Below are positions 39,042 through 47,803 of a stretch of 64,000 bases of DNA, in pieces. Origin of the DNA: Micromonospora sp. KC723 (GTDB taxonomy: Bacteria; Actinomycetota; Actinomycetes; Mycobacteriales; Micromonosporaceae); NCBI RefSeq assembly GCF_004348595.1, contig NZ_SMKD01000005.1, positions 1-64,000 of the forward strand, read 5' to 3'. A program made the position numbers and the translations under genes. How positions within the stretch are numbered: position 1 is the stretch's first letter; each line of letters starts with the position of its first letter. A model generated the notes under the pieces. The model worked only from the letters and a program-made list of their open reading frames with translations. It was not told the origin of the DNA and ran no database searches.

Positions 39042-40646
39042 GTGTCGACACCAGGACTGCGGGACCGTGCCCGGCTGGACCGGCCGGCACGGGTCGCGCT
39101 GCTGCTCGGCGTGGTCGCGGTGGGCTACCGCCTGGTGTTGACCCTGCTCACCATCCCCGCCGCGAACAGCGACGAGGCCACCTTCGGGTTGGCCGCGCTG
39201 CACATCGCGGCCGGCCGGGAACGGCCGGTCTTCCTGTACGGGCAGCACTACATGGGTACGGTCGAGGCGTACCTGGCCGCGCCGCTGGTGGCGCTGGTCG
39301 GGCCGAGCTGGCCGGTGCTGCGGCTGCCGCTGGTGGCGCTGTACGCCCTGTTCCTCTGGCTGGCCCACCGGCTGACCCGGCGCCTCTACTCACCCTGGTT
39401 CGCCACGTTCGTGGTGGGGTTGCTCGCGCTCGGCACGGAACGGGTGGTGCGCGACCAGCTCACCATGGTCGGTGGCCGGCCCGAGGTGAAGCCGGCGGTG
39501 CTGGCGATGCTGCTGATCGCACTCGGGCTGGCCGGACACCGGGTCGCCCACCGTCGCGCGGCGATGGGCCTGGCCGGGCTGCTCGCCGGTTCCGCGTTGT
39601 GGTCGGACTGGCTGGTCGTGCCGTACCTGGTGGTCGCCGGGCTGTTGCTGCTCTACGCGACCCGCCGGGAACTGCTCGGCTGGTCCGGCGCGCTGCTGGT
39701 CGCCGGTTTCGTGCTCGGGGCGGCGCCGATGGGGTGGGACAACCTGCGCGCCCCACCGGGGCAGGACTCGCTGTCCGTGCTGCGGCAACTCGGCGCCGGC
39801 GGCCCGACGCCGCCGTGGGCGCAGCGGGTGACCGGTGGGCTGCTGGAAGGGGTGCCGCTGGCCGGCGGCCTCTGTCCGGTGACCGGTTGTGCCCGCTGGC
39901 AGGAGTGGTTCGGCCTGCTCTACCCGCTGTTGCTGGTGGCCGCGGCGCTGCTCGCGCTGCGCGCGTACCGCCGGAGCGCCGGGCGGCCCACCGCCGTCCG
40001 GGTCGGGCCGGTCGCACAACTCGCGCTGGTCGCCGGCGCGGCGTTGACCCTGCTGGCGTACGTGCGCGGTTCGCTGGCCGCGACCGAACCGGTGACCAGC
40101 GCCCGCTACCTGTCGGTGCTGCAGATCTCGCTGCCGGCGGCGCTCTGGCCGCTCTGGGCGGCGGCCGTCACGTGCCGACGGGGCACGGTCGGGGTGGCCG
40201 GACGGCTCGCCGGGGCGAGCGCCACGGCGGCGCTGGCCGCACTGACCGCCACCGCCCTGGTCGCCACCGGGCTCTTCCTCGCCGCGCTCGACACGCCGCG
40301 AACCGAGCAACGCCGCAGCGTCGAGCTGGCCGCGGCGGTGCGCGCCACCGGGCTGCGCGAGGTGTACGGCGACTACTGGACCTGCAACCGGCTCACCTTC
40401 GACACCGCCGAGCGGGTGGTCTGCGCGGTGCTCGACGGCGACCTCACCCCGGGACAGAACCGGTACCGGCCGTACTGGCGGCGGGTGGGTCGGGCCGAGC
40501 GCCCCGGGTACGTGCTGCCGGTGGACTCCCCGGCGGAACGCCGGCTGCGCCGGCTGCTCGGCGACCACGCGGACGCCGCCCGCCTGGTGGAGGTGGCCGG
40601 GTATCGCGTGTACCACCCGCCGGCCGCCGTACGGCCGTGGCGCTGA
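39042..40646 (+). CDS. Multi-pass membrane protein, GT-C glycosyltransferase-like
   Basis: This 534-residue protein has about ten hydrophobic helices and then a ~130-residue C-terminal soluble domain. The first extracytoplasmic loop carries an acidic pair in IPAANSDEATFGLAAL, as in GT-C enzymes (GT39/GT83-like) that use polyprenyl-phosphate sugars outside the membrane. This makes a lipid-sugar-dependent transferase plausible, but acceptor and donor are unknown. GTG at 39042 follows a GGGGGCG stretch at a good distance. It is divergent from the App1-like gene and only 22 bp from yaaA. Confidence 0.65.
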   Translation: MSTPGLRDRARLDRPARVALLLGVVAVGYRLVLTLLTIPAANSDEATFGLAALHIAAGRERPVFLYGQHYMGTVEAYLAAPLVALVGPSWPVLRLPLVALYALFLWLAHRLTRRLYSPWFATFVVGLLALGTERVVRDQLTMVGGRPEVKPAVLAMLLIALGLAGHRVAHRRAAMGLAGLLAGSALWSDWLVVPYLVVAGLLLLYATRRELLGWSGALLVAGFVLGAAPMGWDNLRAPPGQDSLSVLRQLGAGGPTPPWAQRVTGGLLEGVPLAGGLCPVTGCARWQEWFGLLYPLLLVAAALLALRAYRRSAGRPTAVRVGPVAQLALVAGAALTLLAYVRGSLAATEPVTSARYLSVLQISLPAALWPLWAAAVTCRRGTVGVAGRLAGASATAALAALTATALVATGLFLAALDTPRTEQRRSVELAAAVRATGLREVYGDYWTCNRLTFDTAERVVCAVLDGDLTPGQNRYRPYWRRVGRAERPGYVLPVDSPAERRLRRLLGDHADAARLVEVAGYRVYHPPAAVRPWR

Positions 40647-40668
40647 ACCCGGCCCGTACGCTGACGCC

Positions 40669-41463
40669 GTGCTCATCCTGCTGCCGCCCTCCGAGGGCAA
40701 GGCCGACGCCGGCACGGGCCGGCGGCTCGACCTCGCCCGGCTCTCCCTGCCCGAGCTGAACCCGGCCCGGGATGAGGTGCTGGCCGCGCTCGTCGGTCTC
40801 TGCGCCACCGACGGGACGGCGGCACTGGCGGCGCTCGGGCTCAGCCCGGGCCAGCGGGGCGAACTGGCCCGCAACGCGCGGCTGGACCGGGCCGCCACCG
40901 CGCCGGCCGCGCAGGTCTACACCGGGGTGCTCTACGAGGCTCTCGGCCTGGCCACGCTGCCGGCCCCGGCGCTGCGGGCCGCCCGCCGGTCGGTGCTGGT
41001 CAGCTCCGGTCTGTGGGGCGCGGTACGGCTCGCCGACCGGATCCCGCCGTACCGCTGCCCGATCGGGGCGAAGCTGCCGGGGGTGGGGGCGCTGTCGGCG
41101 TACTGGCGGCGGGTGCTGGCTCCGGCGGTGGAGTCGGCCGCCGGGGACGGCCCGGTGCTGGATCTGCGTTCCGGGGCGTACGCGGCCACCTGGACGCCGC
41201 GGGGTGCGCTGGCCGGGCGGACGGTGACCGTGCGGGTGCTGCACGAACGGGAGGCCGACGGCCGGGTGACCCGCACGGTGGTCAGCCACTTCAACAAGGC
41301 CACCAAGGGGCGGCTGGTCCGCGACCTGCTGGTCGCCGGTGCCCGGCCGCGCGGCGCGGCCGGACTGGTCGCCGCGCTACGCGACCTGGGGTACCAGGTC
41401 GAGGAGCAGCCGGTGGCCGCCGGCCGGCCACGTCAGGTCGACGTGGTGGTCACCGAACTCTGA
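40669..41463 (+). CDS. yaaA: YaaA family protein (DUF328), peroxide stress
   Basis: This 264-residue protein belongs to the YaaA/DUF328 family, whose E. coli member limits free iron and oxidative damage. It starts MLILLPPSEGKADAGTG, the conserved N-terminal signature. It also has YTGVLYEALG, VSSGLWGAVRLADRIPPYRC and, near the C-terminus, VVSHFNKATKGRLVRDLL, the other family blocks. The length is normal. GTG start at 40669. It follows the GT-C-like gene closely and may share its transcript. Confidence 0.9.
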   Translation: MLILLPPSEGKADAGTGRRLDLARLSLPELNPARDEVLAALVGLCATDGTAALAALGLSPGQRGELARNARLDRAATAPAAQVYTGVLYEALGLATLPAPALRAARRSVLVSSGLWGAVRLADRIPPYRCPIGAKLPGVGALSAYWRRVLAPAVESAAGDGPVLDLRSGAYAATWTPRGALAGRTVTVRVLHEREADGRVTRTVVSHFNKATKGRLVRDLLVAGARPRGAAGLVAALRDLGYQVEEQPVAAGRPRQVDVVVTEL

Positions 41464-41561
41464 CCGTGCCGCAAGATTTGCTCAAGGCTGGGTCGGATCG
41501 GTGGAACCGGGGCGTGCGGGAGGCGACGGTAAGGGAAACCGACGCCGAGGAGGAGCGGTCC

Positions 41562-42239
41562 ATGGCCCCGCAACCCACCCTGCTCGACCGGCCCCGTCCG
41601 CCGGCGCCCCCGCCGCCGATGGACTGGCTGACCCTCGGCGACGCGTTCGAGGTGGCCTGCCTGCTCCGCTGCACGCCCCCACCGGCGACCGGTCGCCGAG
41701 CGGTCGAACCGTACCGGCCGGCCGCCGAGTTCAACCGGCAGGACGCGGCGCTGCGGATGCGCCAGTTGCTCACCCGGCTCGGTGTGCCGGTGGAGCACGA
41801 GGTGGTCAGCGGTGGGCTGCGCCGCCGGTACGAGCTGCACCGGCTGCACGTGCCCGACCAGCACCGGGCCCGGTACGCCGAGCTGTGCGGGTCGGGGTGG
41901 CGGCGGGGCCGCCGGGAGCTGCTGGGTGGGCCGGTGGCCGGGGCGTCGAGTGCGCGAACGGTCTGGCGGGGCCGGCTCGCCGCGGCGGCCTGGCGGTCCG
42001 CGCTGCTCGCCGGTGGCCGGCACGTGCGCCGGCACATCCTCGGGATCCGGCTCGCCGACCGGGAGCTGGCCGCCGTGCTGGTGCGCGGCGCCGCCCTGCT
42101 GGAGGTGCCCGCCCTGCTGCGCCCCGGGGCGGGCTGCCTCGTGGTGAGCGTGGCCGACGGCCCCGACCGCCTGAAGATCGTCGAACGGGCATCCCTGGCC
42201 CCCACCCGTCCGGCCGGGCCGGGCATGACGGCCGGTTGA
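41562..42239 (+). CDS. Uncharacterised protein resembling the WhiA LAGLIDADG-like domain, without the HTH
   Basis: This 225-residue protein has no firm family assignment. The ATG at 41562 has GAGGAGGAGCGG upstream. After a Pro-rich N-terminus (about 20 residues) it shows two units whose spacing resembles the twin LAGLIDADG-like lobes of WhiA. The first runs from EVACLLRC to VSGGLRRRYELHRLHV. The second starts TVWRGRLAAAAWRSALLAGG and continues to VVSVADGPDRLKIVERA. WhiA has AAWRGAFLAHG and GGLRK at comparable positions. The C-terminal helix-turn-helix of WhiA is absent. The resemblance is by eye only. It is a stand-alone gene between yaaA and the TAXI lipoprotein. Confidence 0.6.
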   Translation: MAPQPTLLDRPRPPAPPPPMDWLTLGDAFEVACLLRCTPPPATGRRAVEPYRPAAEFNRQDAALRMRQLLTRLGVPVEHEVVSGGLRRRYELHRLHVPDQHRARYAELCGSGWRRGRRELLGGPVAGASSARTVWRGRLAAAAWRSALLAGGRHVRRHILGIRLADRELAAVLVRGAALLEVPALLRPGAGCLVVSVADGPDRLKIVERASLAPTRPAGPGMTAG

Positions 42240-42399
42240 GGCTGACCGGGTCCGTCCGGTCGGGCACGACAACGGGGACGGGCCGACCCGCTCGGTGGCC
42301 CGCTCCGGCAGCCTGACCGTCAGCCACGACGACCGGCCGCCGGCGTCGCCGCCGTCGGGAGCTTGCGCCGGTGGCGCCGCACGGCGCAGAGTGCAGCCC

Positions 42400-43362
42400 G
42401 TGAGCCGATGCTGGTCCACCCTCACCCGGCGGCGCGTCGCCGCCCCGTCCGCGCTGCTGATGCTGCTGGTCCTGGTGACGACGGGGCTGACCGCCTGCCG
42501 TGACTCACCGAACGAGTCGACACTGATCCGCATCGCCACCGGCAGCCCGACCGCCGTCTACCACGCCTTCGGGCAGTCGCTGGCGGCCGTGCTCAACCGG
42601 GAGCTGCCCGGCGTCCGGGCCAGCGTGGTGGTCACCGCGGCCTCCGCCGAGAACGTCCGGCTCGTCGGCGCCGGTCAGGCCGAACTCGGCTTCACCCAGG
42701 CCGACGTGCTGCCCGCCGGGCCGGCCTCGCCACCGTCGGTCCGCGCGGTGGCCCGGGTCTACGACGACCTGCTGCACCTGGTCACCACCGCCGGCGGGCC
42801 CGTGCGGACGCTCGCCGACCTGCGTGGCCGGCGGGTGTCGGTGGGTGCGGCCGGGTCGGGCACCGAGATCACCGCGACCCGGCTGCTGGAGGTGGCCCAG
42901 CTCGGCGGTGCCCAGGTCCGCCAGCTGCACCTCGGCCTCGACGACTCGGTCGCCGCGCTGCGGGCCGGAAGGATCGACGCGTTCTTCTTCTCCGGCGGCC
43001 TGCCGGTACGCGGTGTGCGGCAGCTGGCCGGCGCGTCGGCGACGAGGATAATCGACCTCGGCGAATGGACCGAGAAGCTGCGCCGCGGCTACCGCGAGGT
43101 GTACGTGTCGCGGGACATCCCCCGCTCGGTGTACGACCTGGACCCGGTCACCACCGTGGCCAACCCGAACTACCTCGTCGTCCGCGCCGACCTGCCGGAC
43201 TCGCTGGTACGGGAGGTGACCCGACTGCTGATGGAACGCCGCACGGAACTGGCGGCGGCGCACCCGGCCGCCGGGCGGATGAATCCCCGCTCGGCGATCG
43301 CCACCGCGCCGTTGCCGCTGCATCCCGGGGCGGCGGACTGGTACCGCTCGATCAAGCCCTGA
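42400..43362 (+). CDS. TAXI-family solute-binding lipoprotein
   Basis: This protein of about 320 residues is a TAXI-type (TRAP-associated extracytoplasmic immunogenic) substrate-binding protein. The N-terminus has a basic start, a hydrophobic core and the lipobox LTAC, so it should be lipid-anchored outside the membrane. Family motifs include IRIATGSPTAVYHAFGQSLA, LGFTQADVL and GAAGSGTEITATRLLE. TAXI receptors normally serve a TRAP transporter, but no TRAP permease gene is in the window. Instead it converges, with an 11-bp overlap, on a histidine kinase gene. GTG at 42400 is chosen; GTG at 42391 is equally possible. Confidence 0.88.
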   Translation: MSRCWSTLTRRRVAAPSALLMLLVLVTTGLTACRDSPNESTLIRIATGSPTAVYHAFGQSLAAVLNRELPGVRASVVVTAASAENVRLVGAGQAELGFTQADVLPAGPASPPSVRAVARVYDDLLHLVTTAGGPVRTLADLRGRRVSVGAAGSGTEITATRLLEVAQLGGAQVRQLHLGLDDSVAALRAGRIDAFFFSGGLPVRGVRQLAGASATRIIDLGEWTEKLRRGYREVYVSRDIPRSVYDLDPVTTVANPNYLVVRADLPDSLVREVTRLLMERRTELAAAHPAAGRMNPRSAIATAPLPLHPGAADWYRSIKP

Positions 43363-44893
43363 CGTCACCCGGGTCCATCGACCGTGGGGCCGCCACCGCC
43401 ACCGGGTGATCCGCCGTCGCGGCCCCGGCCGGGTCGCCGCCGGCGGCCGGCGCAGCCGGCGTGGGCGTCCCCCGGTCCGGCAGGCCGGCAACGCTGTCCC
43501 CGGCCTGCCCGGTGGCCGCCCCGCCGTCCCAGGGGGCCGGAAACCACACCTCGGCGACCAGGCCGCACCGGTCTCCCGGACGCATGGTGAGCCGGCCGTC
43601 GGAGGCGTCGACCAGCACCGCGACGATGGTCAGGCCCAGCCCCGCGCCCTCGACGTTCTGCGCGTCCGGCGCCCGCCAGAACCGCTCGGTGGCCTGTTCG
43701 AGCTGATCCGGGGTCATTCCCGGGCCGGTGTCGGAGACCTGGAGGAGGATTCCGCCATCGACGTGCCGGACGGTCACGGTCACCACGCCCCGCTCCCCGC
43801 TAAACTTGACCGCGTTGTCGATCAGCGCGTCGAGAGCCTGGTCGACGGCGGTCGGGACGGTCCGGGCGTACGCCGGGCCGTCGGCGGCCAGCCGCAGCGT
43901 CACCGACCGGTGCCGGGCCAGCGGCTCCCACGCCGCGACGCGGAAGGCGGCCAGTTCCGCCGCGTCGACGGTGATCCGCTGGTTCTCCTCCCGCTCCGCG
44001 CGGGCCAGGGTGAGCAGCGCGTCGAGCACCAGGGCCAACCGGTCGGTCTCCTCCAGCGCCAGTCGGTGCTCGGCCAGGCCGTCCGGGTCGGTGAGGCTCG
44101 ACCCCAACTCCTCGACCCGCAGCCGCAGCGCGGTCAGTGGGTTGCGCAACTGGTGACTGGCGTGCGCCACGAAGGCGCGCTGCCGGTCCATCACGTCGGA
44201 GACCACGTCGGCCATGTTGTTGAAGCTGGCCGCGAGACGGCGCAGCTCGGGTGGGCCGAGCCGGTGCTGCACCCGCGCGCCCCGGTCCCCCTCGGCGATC
44301 TCGTGGGTGACCGCGTCCAGCTCGGTCACCGGGCGCAGCACCCAGCCGGCCAGCCCGAAGGCGGTGGAGACGCAGGCCAGCACGGCGAGCAGCCCGATCC
44401 CGGCCAGCAGCAGCCACCAGGCGGTGACGGTACGCCGGACCTCGTCCGCCGGGGTGGCGGTGACCACCGCGCCGAGCACCTCGCCGCCGTCGTTGATCGG
44501 CACCGCCACCACCAGCGGACCGTCGACCCAGGGCCAGACCGCCTCCGGGGCGCTGAACTGCTGGCCGGCCAGGGCGCTGTCCAGCGCCGCCGTTGTCCGC
44601 GGGTCGTCCCGCCAGTCGGGCGACACCACCACGGTCCGGCCGTCCCGGTCGACCACCGCCGCGCCGATGCCGTACAGCTCGTCGTAGGCGACGAGCTCAC
44701 CGCCGAGCGGCCCCGGCACGTTGCCGCGCAACGCCGGCCCCGCCAGCGAGGCGAACCGGGTCGCGTCGGCGAGCCGGTCGGCGCGGACCCGGTCGGTCTC
44801 CCGGGAGGCGAGGGTGGCGGCCAGCGGCGTCTCCAGCGCCACCAGCACCAGCACCATCAGCAGCAGGTAGCTGATGACCAGTCGTCGACGCAC
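43352..44893 (-). CDS. Sensor histidine kinase
   Basis: This is a 513-residue membrane-bound two-component sensor. Two membrane helices (about residues 5-27 and 158-182) frame an extracytoplasmic sensing domain. A HAMP linker follows (LRPVTELDAVTHEIAEGD), then the phosphoacceptor motif FVAHASHQLRNPL with its histidine near residue 247, and the ATPase domain: DNAVKFSGE (N box), SDTGPGM (G1) and EGAGLGLTIV (G2). The final ~70 residues are low-complexity Pro/Ala. It is encoded just downstream of its regulator with a 9-bp gap. The layout resembles TctE-type kinases. Confidence 0.93.
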   Translation of the reverse strand: MRRRLVISYLLLMVLVLVALETPLAATLASRETDRVRADRLADATRFASLAGPALRGNVPGPLGGELVAYDELYGIGAAVVDRDGRTVVVSPDWRDDPRTTAALDSALAGQQFSAPEAVWPWVDGPLVVAVPINDGGEVLGAVVTATPADEVRRTVTAWWLLLAGIGLLAVLACVSTAFGLAGWVLRPVTELDAVTHEIAEGDRGARVQHRLGPPELRRLAASFNNMADVVSDVMDRQRAFVAHASHQLRNPLTALRLRVEELGSSLTDPDGLAEHRLALEETDRLALVLDALLTLARAEREENQRITVDAAELAAFRVAAWEPLARHRSVTLRLAADGPAYARTVPTAVDQALDALIDNAVKFSGERGVVTVTVRHVDGGILLQVSDTGPGMTPDQLEQATERFWRAPDAQNVEGAGLGLTIVAVLVDASDGRLTMRPGDRCGLVAEVWFPAPWDGGAATGQAGDSVAGLPDRGTPTPAAPAAGGDPAGAATADHPVAVAAPRSMDPGDVRA

Positions 44894-44902
44894 CGGCGCC
44901 CC

Positions 44903-45559
44903 TCACTCGCCGCGGAGCCGGTAGCCGACCCCGCGCACCGTCTCCACCAGGCGGGGGTCGCCGAGCTTGCCGCGCAGCGAGCCGACGTGCACCTCCACGG
45001 TGTGCCGGTCGGCCCAGGTCGTCCCCCAGGCGTCCAGCAGGATCCGGTCCCGGGGCACCGCGACGCCCGGCTGGCGGGCCAGGGAGAGCAGGATGTCGAA
45101 CTCCTTACGGGTCAGTGCCACCGCCCGGCCGTCGACGGTGACGGTACGGGCGGCCACGTCGACGCGCAGCGCCCCGACCTCGATCAGGTCCCGCGCCGGC
45201 GCGGCGTGCGCGGCCCGCCGCAGCACCGCCTCGATCCGGGCCTGGAGCTCCACCATCGAGAACGGCTTCACCACGTAGTCGTCGGCGCCGAGCCGCAACC
45301 CGAGCACCCGGTCCCGCTCCTCACCCCGGGCGGTCACCGCGATGATGCCCAGCTGGCTGCTGCGGCGGCGCAGCTCCCGGCAGACGTCGGTGCCGTCGCC
45401 GTCGGGCAGGGTCAGGTCCAGCAGCACCAGGTCGCAGGGGGCGGCGGAGAGGGCGGCGGCGACCGTGGCGGCGTGCTCGACCTGGTATCCGCGCCGGGTC
45501 AGCGCCGAGGACAGGGCGGCGGCCACCCGTCGGTCGTCCTCGACCAGCAGGATGCGCAC
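44903..45559 (-). CDS. OmpR/PhoB-type response regulator
   Basis: This 218-residue regulator has a receiver domain (VRILLVEDDRRVAAAL; phosphorylated Asp48 in LVLLDLTLPDGDG; switch residues in IIAVTARG; Lys in DDYVVKPFSM) and a winged-helix DNA-binding domain ending HVGSLRGKLGDPRLVETVRGVGYRL (read in parts). GTG at 45559 with GGGGGTC upstream fits the family N-terminus; the open frame upstream has no family match. It forms an operon with the histidine kinase. Targets are unknown; the adjacent TAXI lipoprotein is a natural candidate for signal input or regulation. Confidence 0.94.
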   Translation of the reverse strand: MRILLVEDDRRVAAALSSALTRRGYQVEHAATVAAALSAAPCDLVLLDLTLPDGDGTDVCRELRRRSSQLGIIAVTARGEERDRVLGLRLGADDYVVKPFSMVELQARIEAVLRRAAHAAPARDLIEVGALRVDVAARTVTVDGRAVALTRKEFDILLSLARQPGVAVPRDRILLDAWGTTWADRHTVEVHVGSLRGKLGDPRLVETVRGVGYRLRGE

Positions 45560-45755
45560 CGGTGACCCCCATTCGTCGTACGGATGACCTGCGAATGGTG
45601 GCAGAAGCACGCTCGCCGTGGGAGCCCCGGCCCGCAGGCCAGGATCGGGTGGCCCGGCCCGGGCGCCGGGGCGGGCCGTGGGCTGCCGGAACGCGACGAG
45701 CTGGTGCCGCCCGGGGACTGGGCCGGCCGACGGCCGCGAGCGGACTGGTGCGACT

Positions 45756-45788
45756 GGGGCCCGGGACGAACGTGTCGTCCCGGGCCCC
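45756..45788 (-). terminator. Strong hairpin terminator downstream of the first TagF-like gene
   Basis: A perfect 14-bp inverted repeat (45756-45769 with 45775-45788) with a 5-nt loop lies 15 bp beyond the stop of the minus-strand gene ending at 45803. It could also stop read-through toward the response-regulator gene. Confidence 0.8.
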
Positions 45789-45802
45789 GCGCGGCGGTAC
45801 GG

Positions 45803-47566
45803 TCAGCGGCAGAGCCGGGCGATCTCCTCCTGGAACCGCTCCATCGGGTTCGCCTCGGCCGGACCGAGCAGGTACGTCTTCAACTCCCGCCGCGCCTCGG
45901 TCATCGGGTCGTCGCCGGCCCGGGTCAGCGCCAGGATCTTCTCCAGTTCGCCGCAGTCCACCGAGAGCAGGTACGCCGCCCGCGAGGTCGGGAAGGTGCG
46001 GCGGAACTCGTCCTCCGGCAGGCCGCTCGGGTTGGCCACCACATACGGCCGCTGGCTCTGCACGAAGTCGGAGACGACGCTGGAGACGTCGCTGATCAGC
46101 AGGTCGGTCTGGTTGAAGCAGTCGAACAGCGCCGGCACCCGCCCGGTGACCACCCGGTGGCCGGGTCCGTCCAGCGTGGTCGCGTCGGTGTCCCCGCCGG
46201 CCGCCCGGATCAGCGCCACGAGCCGCTCGTGCACGGCCTTGGCCGCCTTGGACCGGGAGCCGGTCAACGGGTGCGGCTTGTAGATCAGCCGGACCGCGGG
46301 CGAGGTGGCCAGCAGGCCCTTGACGATCCGCTCCCCCATCAGCACCAGCGAGGTGTGGTACGGGTCGTCGTCCAGCCACCCCTCCCAGGTGGGGGCGTAG
46401 AGCACGGTGAAGGGCCGCTGCGTCGACTCCGCGCCGAAGGTGGCCACGCCGGCGAGCTGCGGGCGGCCGATCTCGACGATGTCCTCGTCGCGTACGCCGA
46501 CCCCGGCACGCGCGTAGCGCTCGCGGCCCGCCAGGCCGGCGACCCAGACCTCGTCGTACACCTTGCTGTACGGGTTGACACTGGCCTGCTTGTCGCTGTC
46601 GCCGTGGCCGACGAAGACGTGCTTCATACCCGGCTCGCGCAGCATGTGGATGTTCGCCCCGACGTTGGCGGCGTACAGGGCGGCGCGCACGGTGCCCAGT
46701 TCCAGGTTCATGAAGTCCACCCCGGCCGGTACGCAGACCACCGGCAGCCGGGTGTCGGCCAGCTCGAGGAACGCCTCCTTGCTGCGCATCAGCACGATGC
46801 CGCGCTGGTCCAGCGCCTCCGTCGGGGCGAGCCACATGTTGGCCTGGTAGACGTCCTTGGCCGGGCCGGCGAAGTAGAGCGCCACCTCGGGACGGTAGCT
46901 GTCGATCCAGCGCTGGAGCTGGGCGAGCAGTTGGTCCTTGCCGGTGCCGCTGCCCCGGCCCCGCAGCCAGGTCAGCACGATGATCGCGCCGATCACCGCC
47001 GCCGCGACGGCCGCCGCCGCGCCCGCCGCCAGCACGGGGGCGGCGTCGCCCCGCACGGCGGCCATCACGGCGGCCGGGATGAGCACCACGTTCAGCACGG
47101 CCATCCGGACGCCGGCGTTCTCCGACGCCCACCGCGGTGGGCGCGGCGCGGACCGGACCGCGCCCAGCTCGATGTTGCGCACCAGCGCGGAGACCGGGTT
47201 CCGCCGGTCGATCATCGTGTTCAGCGCCCCGGCGAACACGGCGATCACCCAGACCGCGGCCGGCAGGAGCAGCAGCCAGGTCAGCTCGACCCCGGTGAGC
47301 GGCACCGTGGCGGCCACCAGCAGGACGCTGGCCAGGTCCCGGCTGAGCTGCCGGTACCCGAGGTTGAGGCCGACCTTCTCCAGCAGGACGTCCGACGGCG
47401 GCGACCATCGGGTGAGGGCGTACTCACCGACGACGGCGGCCAGTCCGGCCACGGCGAAGACGGGAACCCAGCCGAAGGTGCCCGCGACGAGCATGACCAG
47501 ATAGGACAGCACCAGCAGCGCGCCACGGGCGGCGGTGCCGATGCGTCCAGTCAACGAGCCGAACAA
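45803..47566 (-). CDS. CDP-glycerol/ribitol glycerophosphotransferase family protein (TagF-like) with N-terminal membrane domain
   Basis: This 587-residue protein should polymerise polyol phosphate from a CDP-polyol onto a lipid-linked primer. About four membrane helices (residues 12-205) precede a TagF-like GT-B domain: VALYFAGPAKDVYQANMWL, HVFVGHGDSDKQASVNPYSK with the catalytic His, TVLYAPTWEGW, IYKPHPLTG with a second His, and ISDVSSVVSDFVQSQRPYVV. The proposed start is TTG at 47566 with AGGGAG 8 nt upstream. A second gene of the same architecture lies at 54227. Because CDP-ribitol synthesis is encoded nearby, ribitol phosphate is the likelier substrate (inference). Confidence 0.88.
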   Translation of the reverse strand: MFGSLTGRIGTAARGALLVLSYLVMLVAGTFGWVPVFAVAGLAAVVGEYALTRWSPPSDVLLEKVGLNLGYRQLSRDLASVLLVAATVPLTGVELTWLLLLPAAVWVIAVFAGALNTMIDRRNPVSALVRNIELGAVRSAPRPPRWASENAGVRMAVLNVVLIPAAVMAAVRGDAAPVLAAGAAAAVAAAVIGAIIVLTWLRGRGSGTGKDQLLAQLQRWIDSYRPEVALYFAGPAKDVYQANMWLAPTEALDQRGIVLMRSKEAFLELADTRLPVVCVPAGVDFMNLELGTVRAALYAANVGANIHMLREPGMKHVFVGHGDSDKQASVNPYSKVYDEVWVAGLAGRERYARAGVGVRDEDIVEIGRPQLAGVATFGAESTQRPFTVLYAPTWEGWLDDDPYHTSLVLMGERIVKGLLATSPAVRLIYKPHPLTGSRSKAAKAVHERLVALIRAAGGDTDATTLDGPGHRVVTGRVPALFDCFNQTDLLISDVSSVVSDFVQSQRPYVVANPSGLPEDEFRRTFPTSRAAYLLSVDCGELEKILALTRAGDDPMTEARRELKTYLLGPAEANPMERFQEEIARLCR

Positions 47567-47803
47567 CGAGTACGCTCCCTACGAGATCGATGACGGGCGT
47601 AGCCTGACGATCGCTGACGTCACCGGGCGAGGCGACGCTCACGGTGCGACGACCGGGCCAACCGGTCCGACGGTGACTGCGACCTTAACGCGAGGAGACG
47701 CCCGGTCGTCCTTCGGGTACACGACTCCCACAATGGTCACAGTTCCGGCCGTCCGCAGGAGGTCCCCCGTCACGCCGGCGGCGTCACCACCCCGGCCCGG
47801 TGC

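Noticed and set aside
42295-42399. N-terminal extension of the TAXI protein to 42295
   Set aside because: It would place the lipobox more than 60 residues from the start; the signal peptide fits starts at 42391 or 42400.
47567-47803. 237-bp gap searched for a small gene or terminator
   Set aside because: An imperfect short inverted repeat near 47770 has a mismatch and no other support; no coding signal was found.
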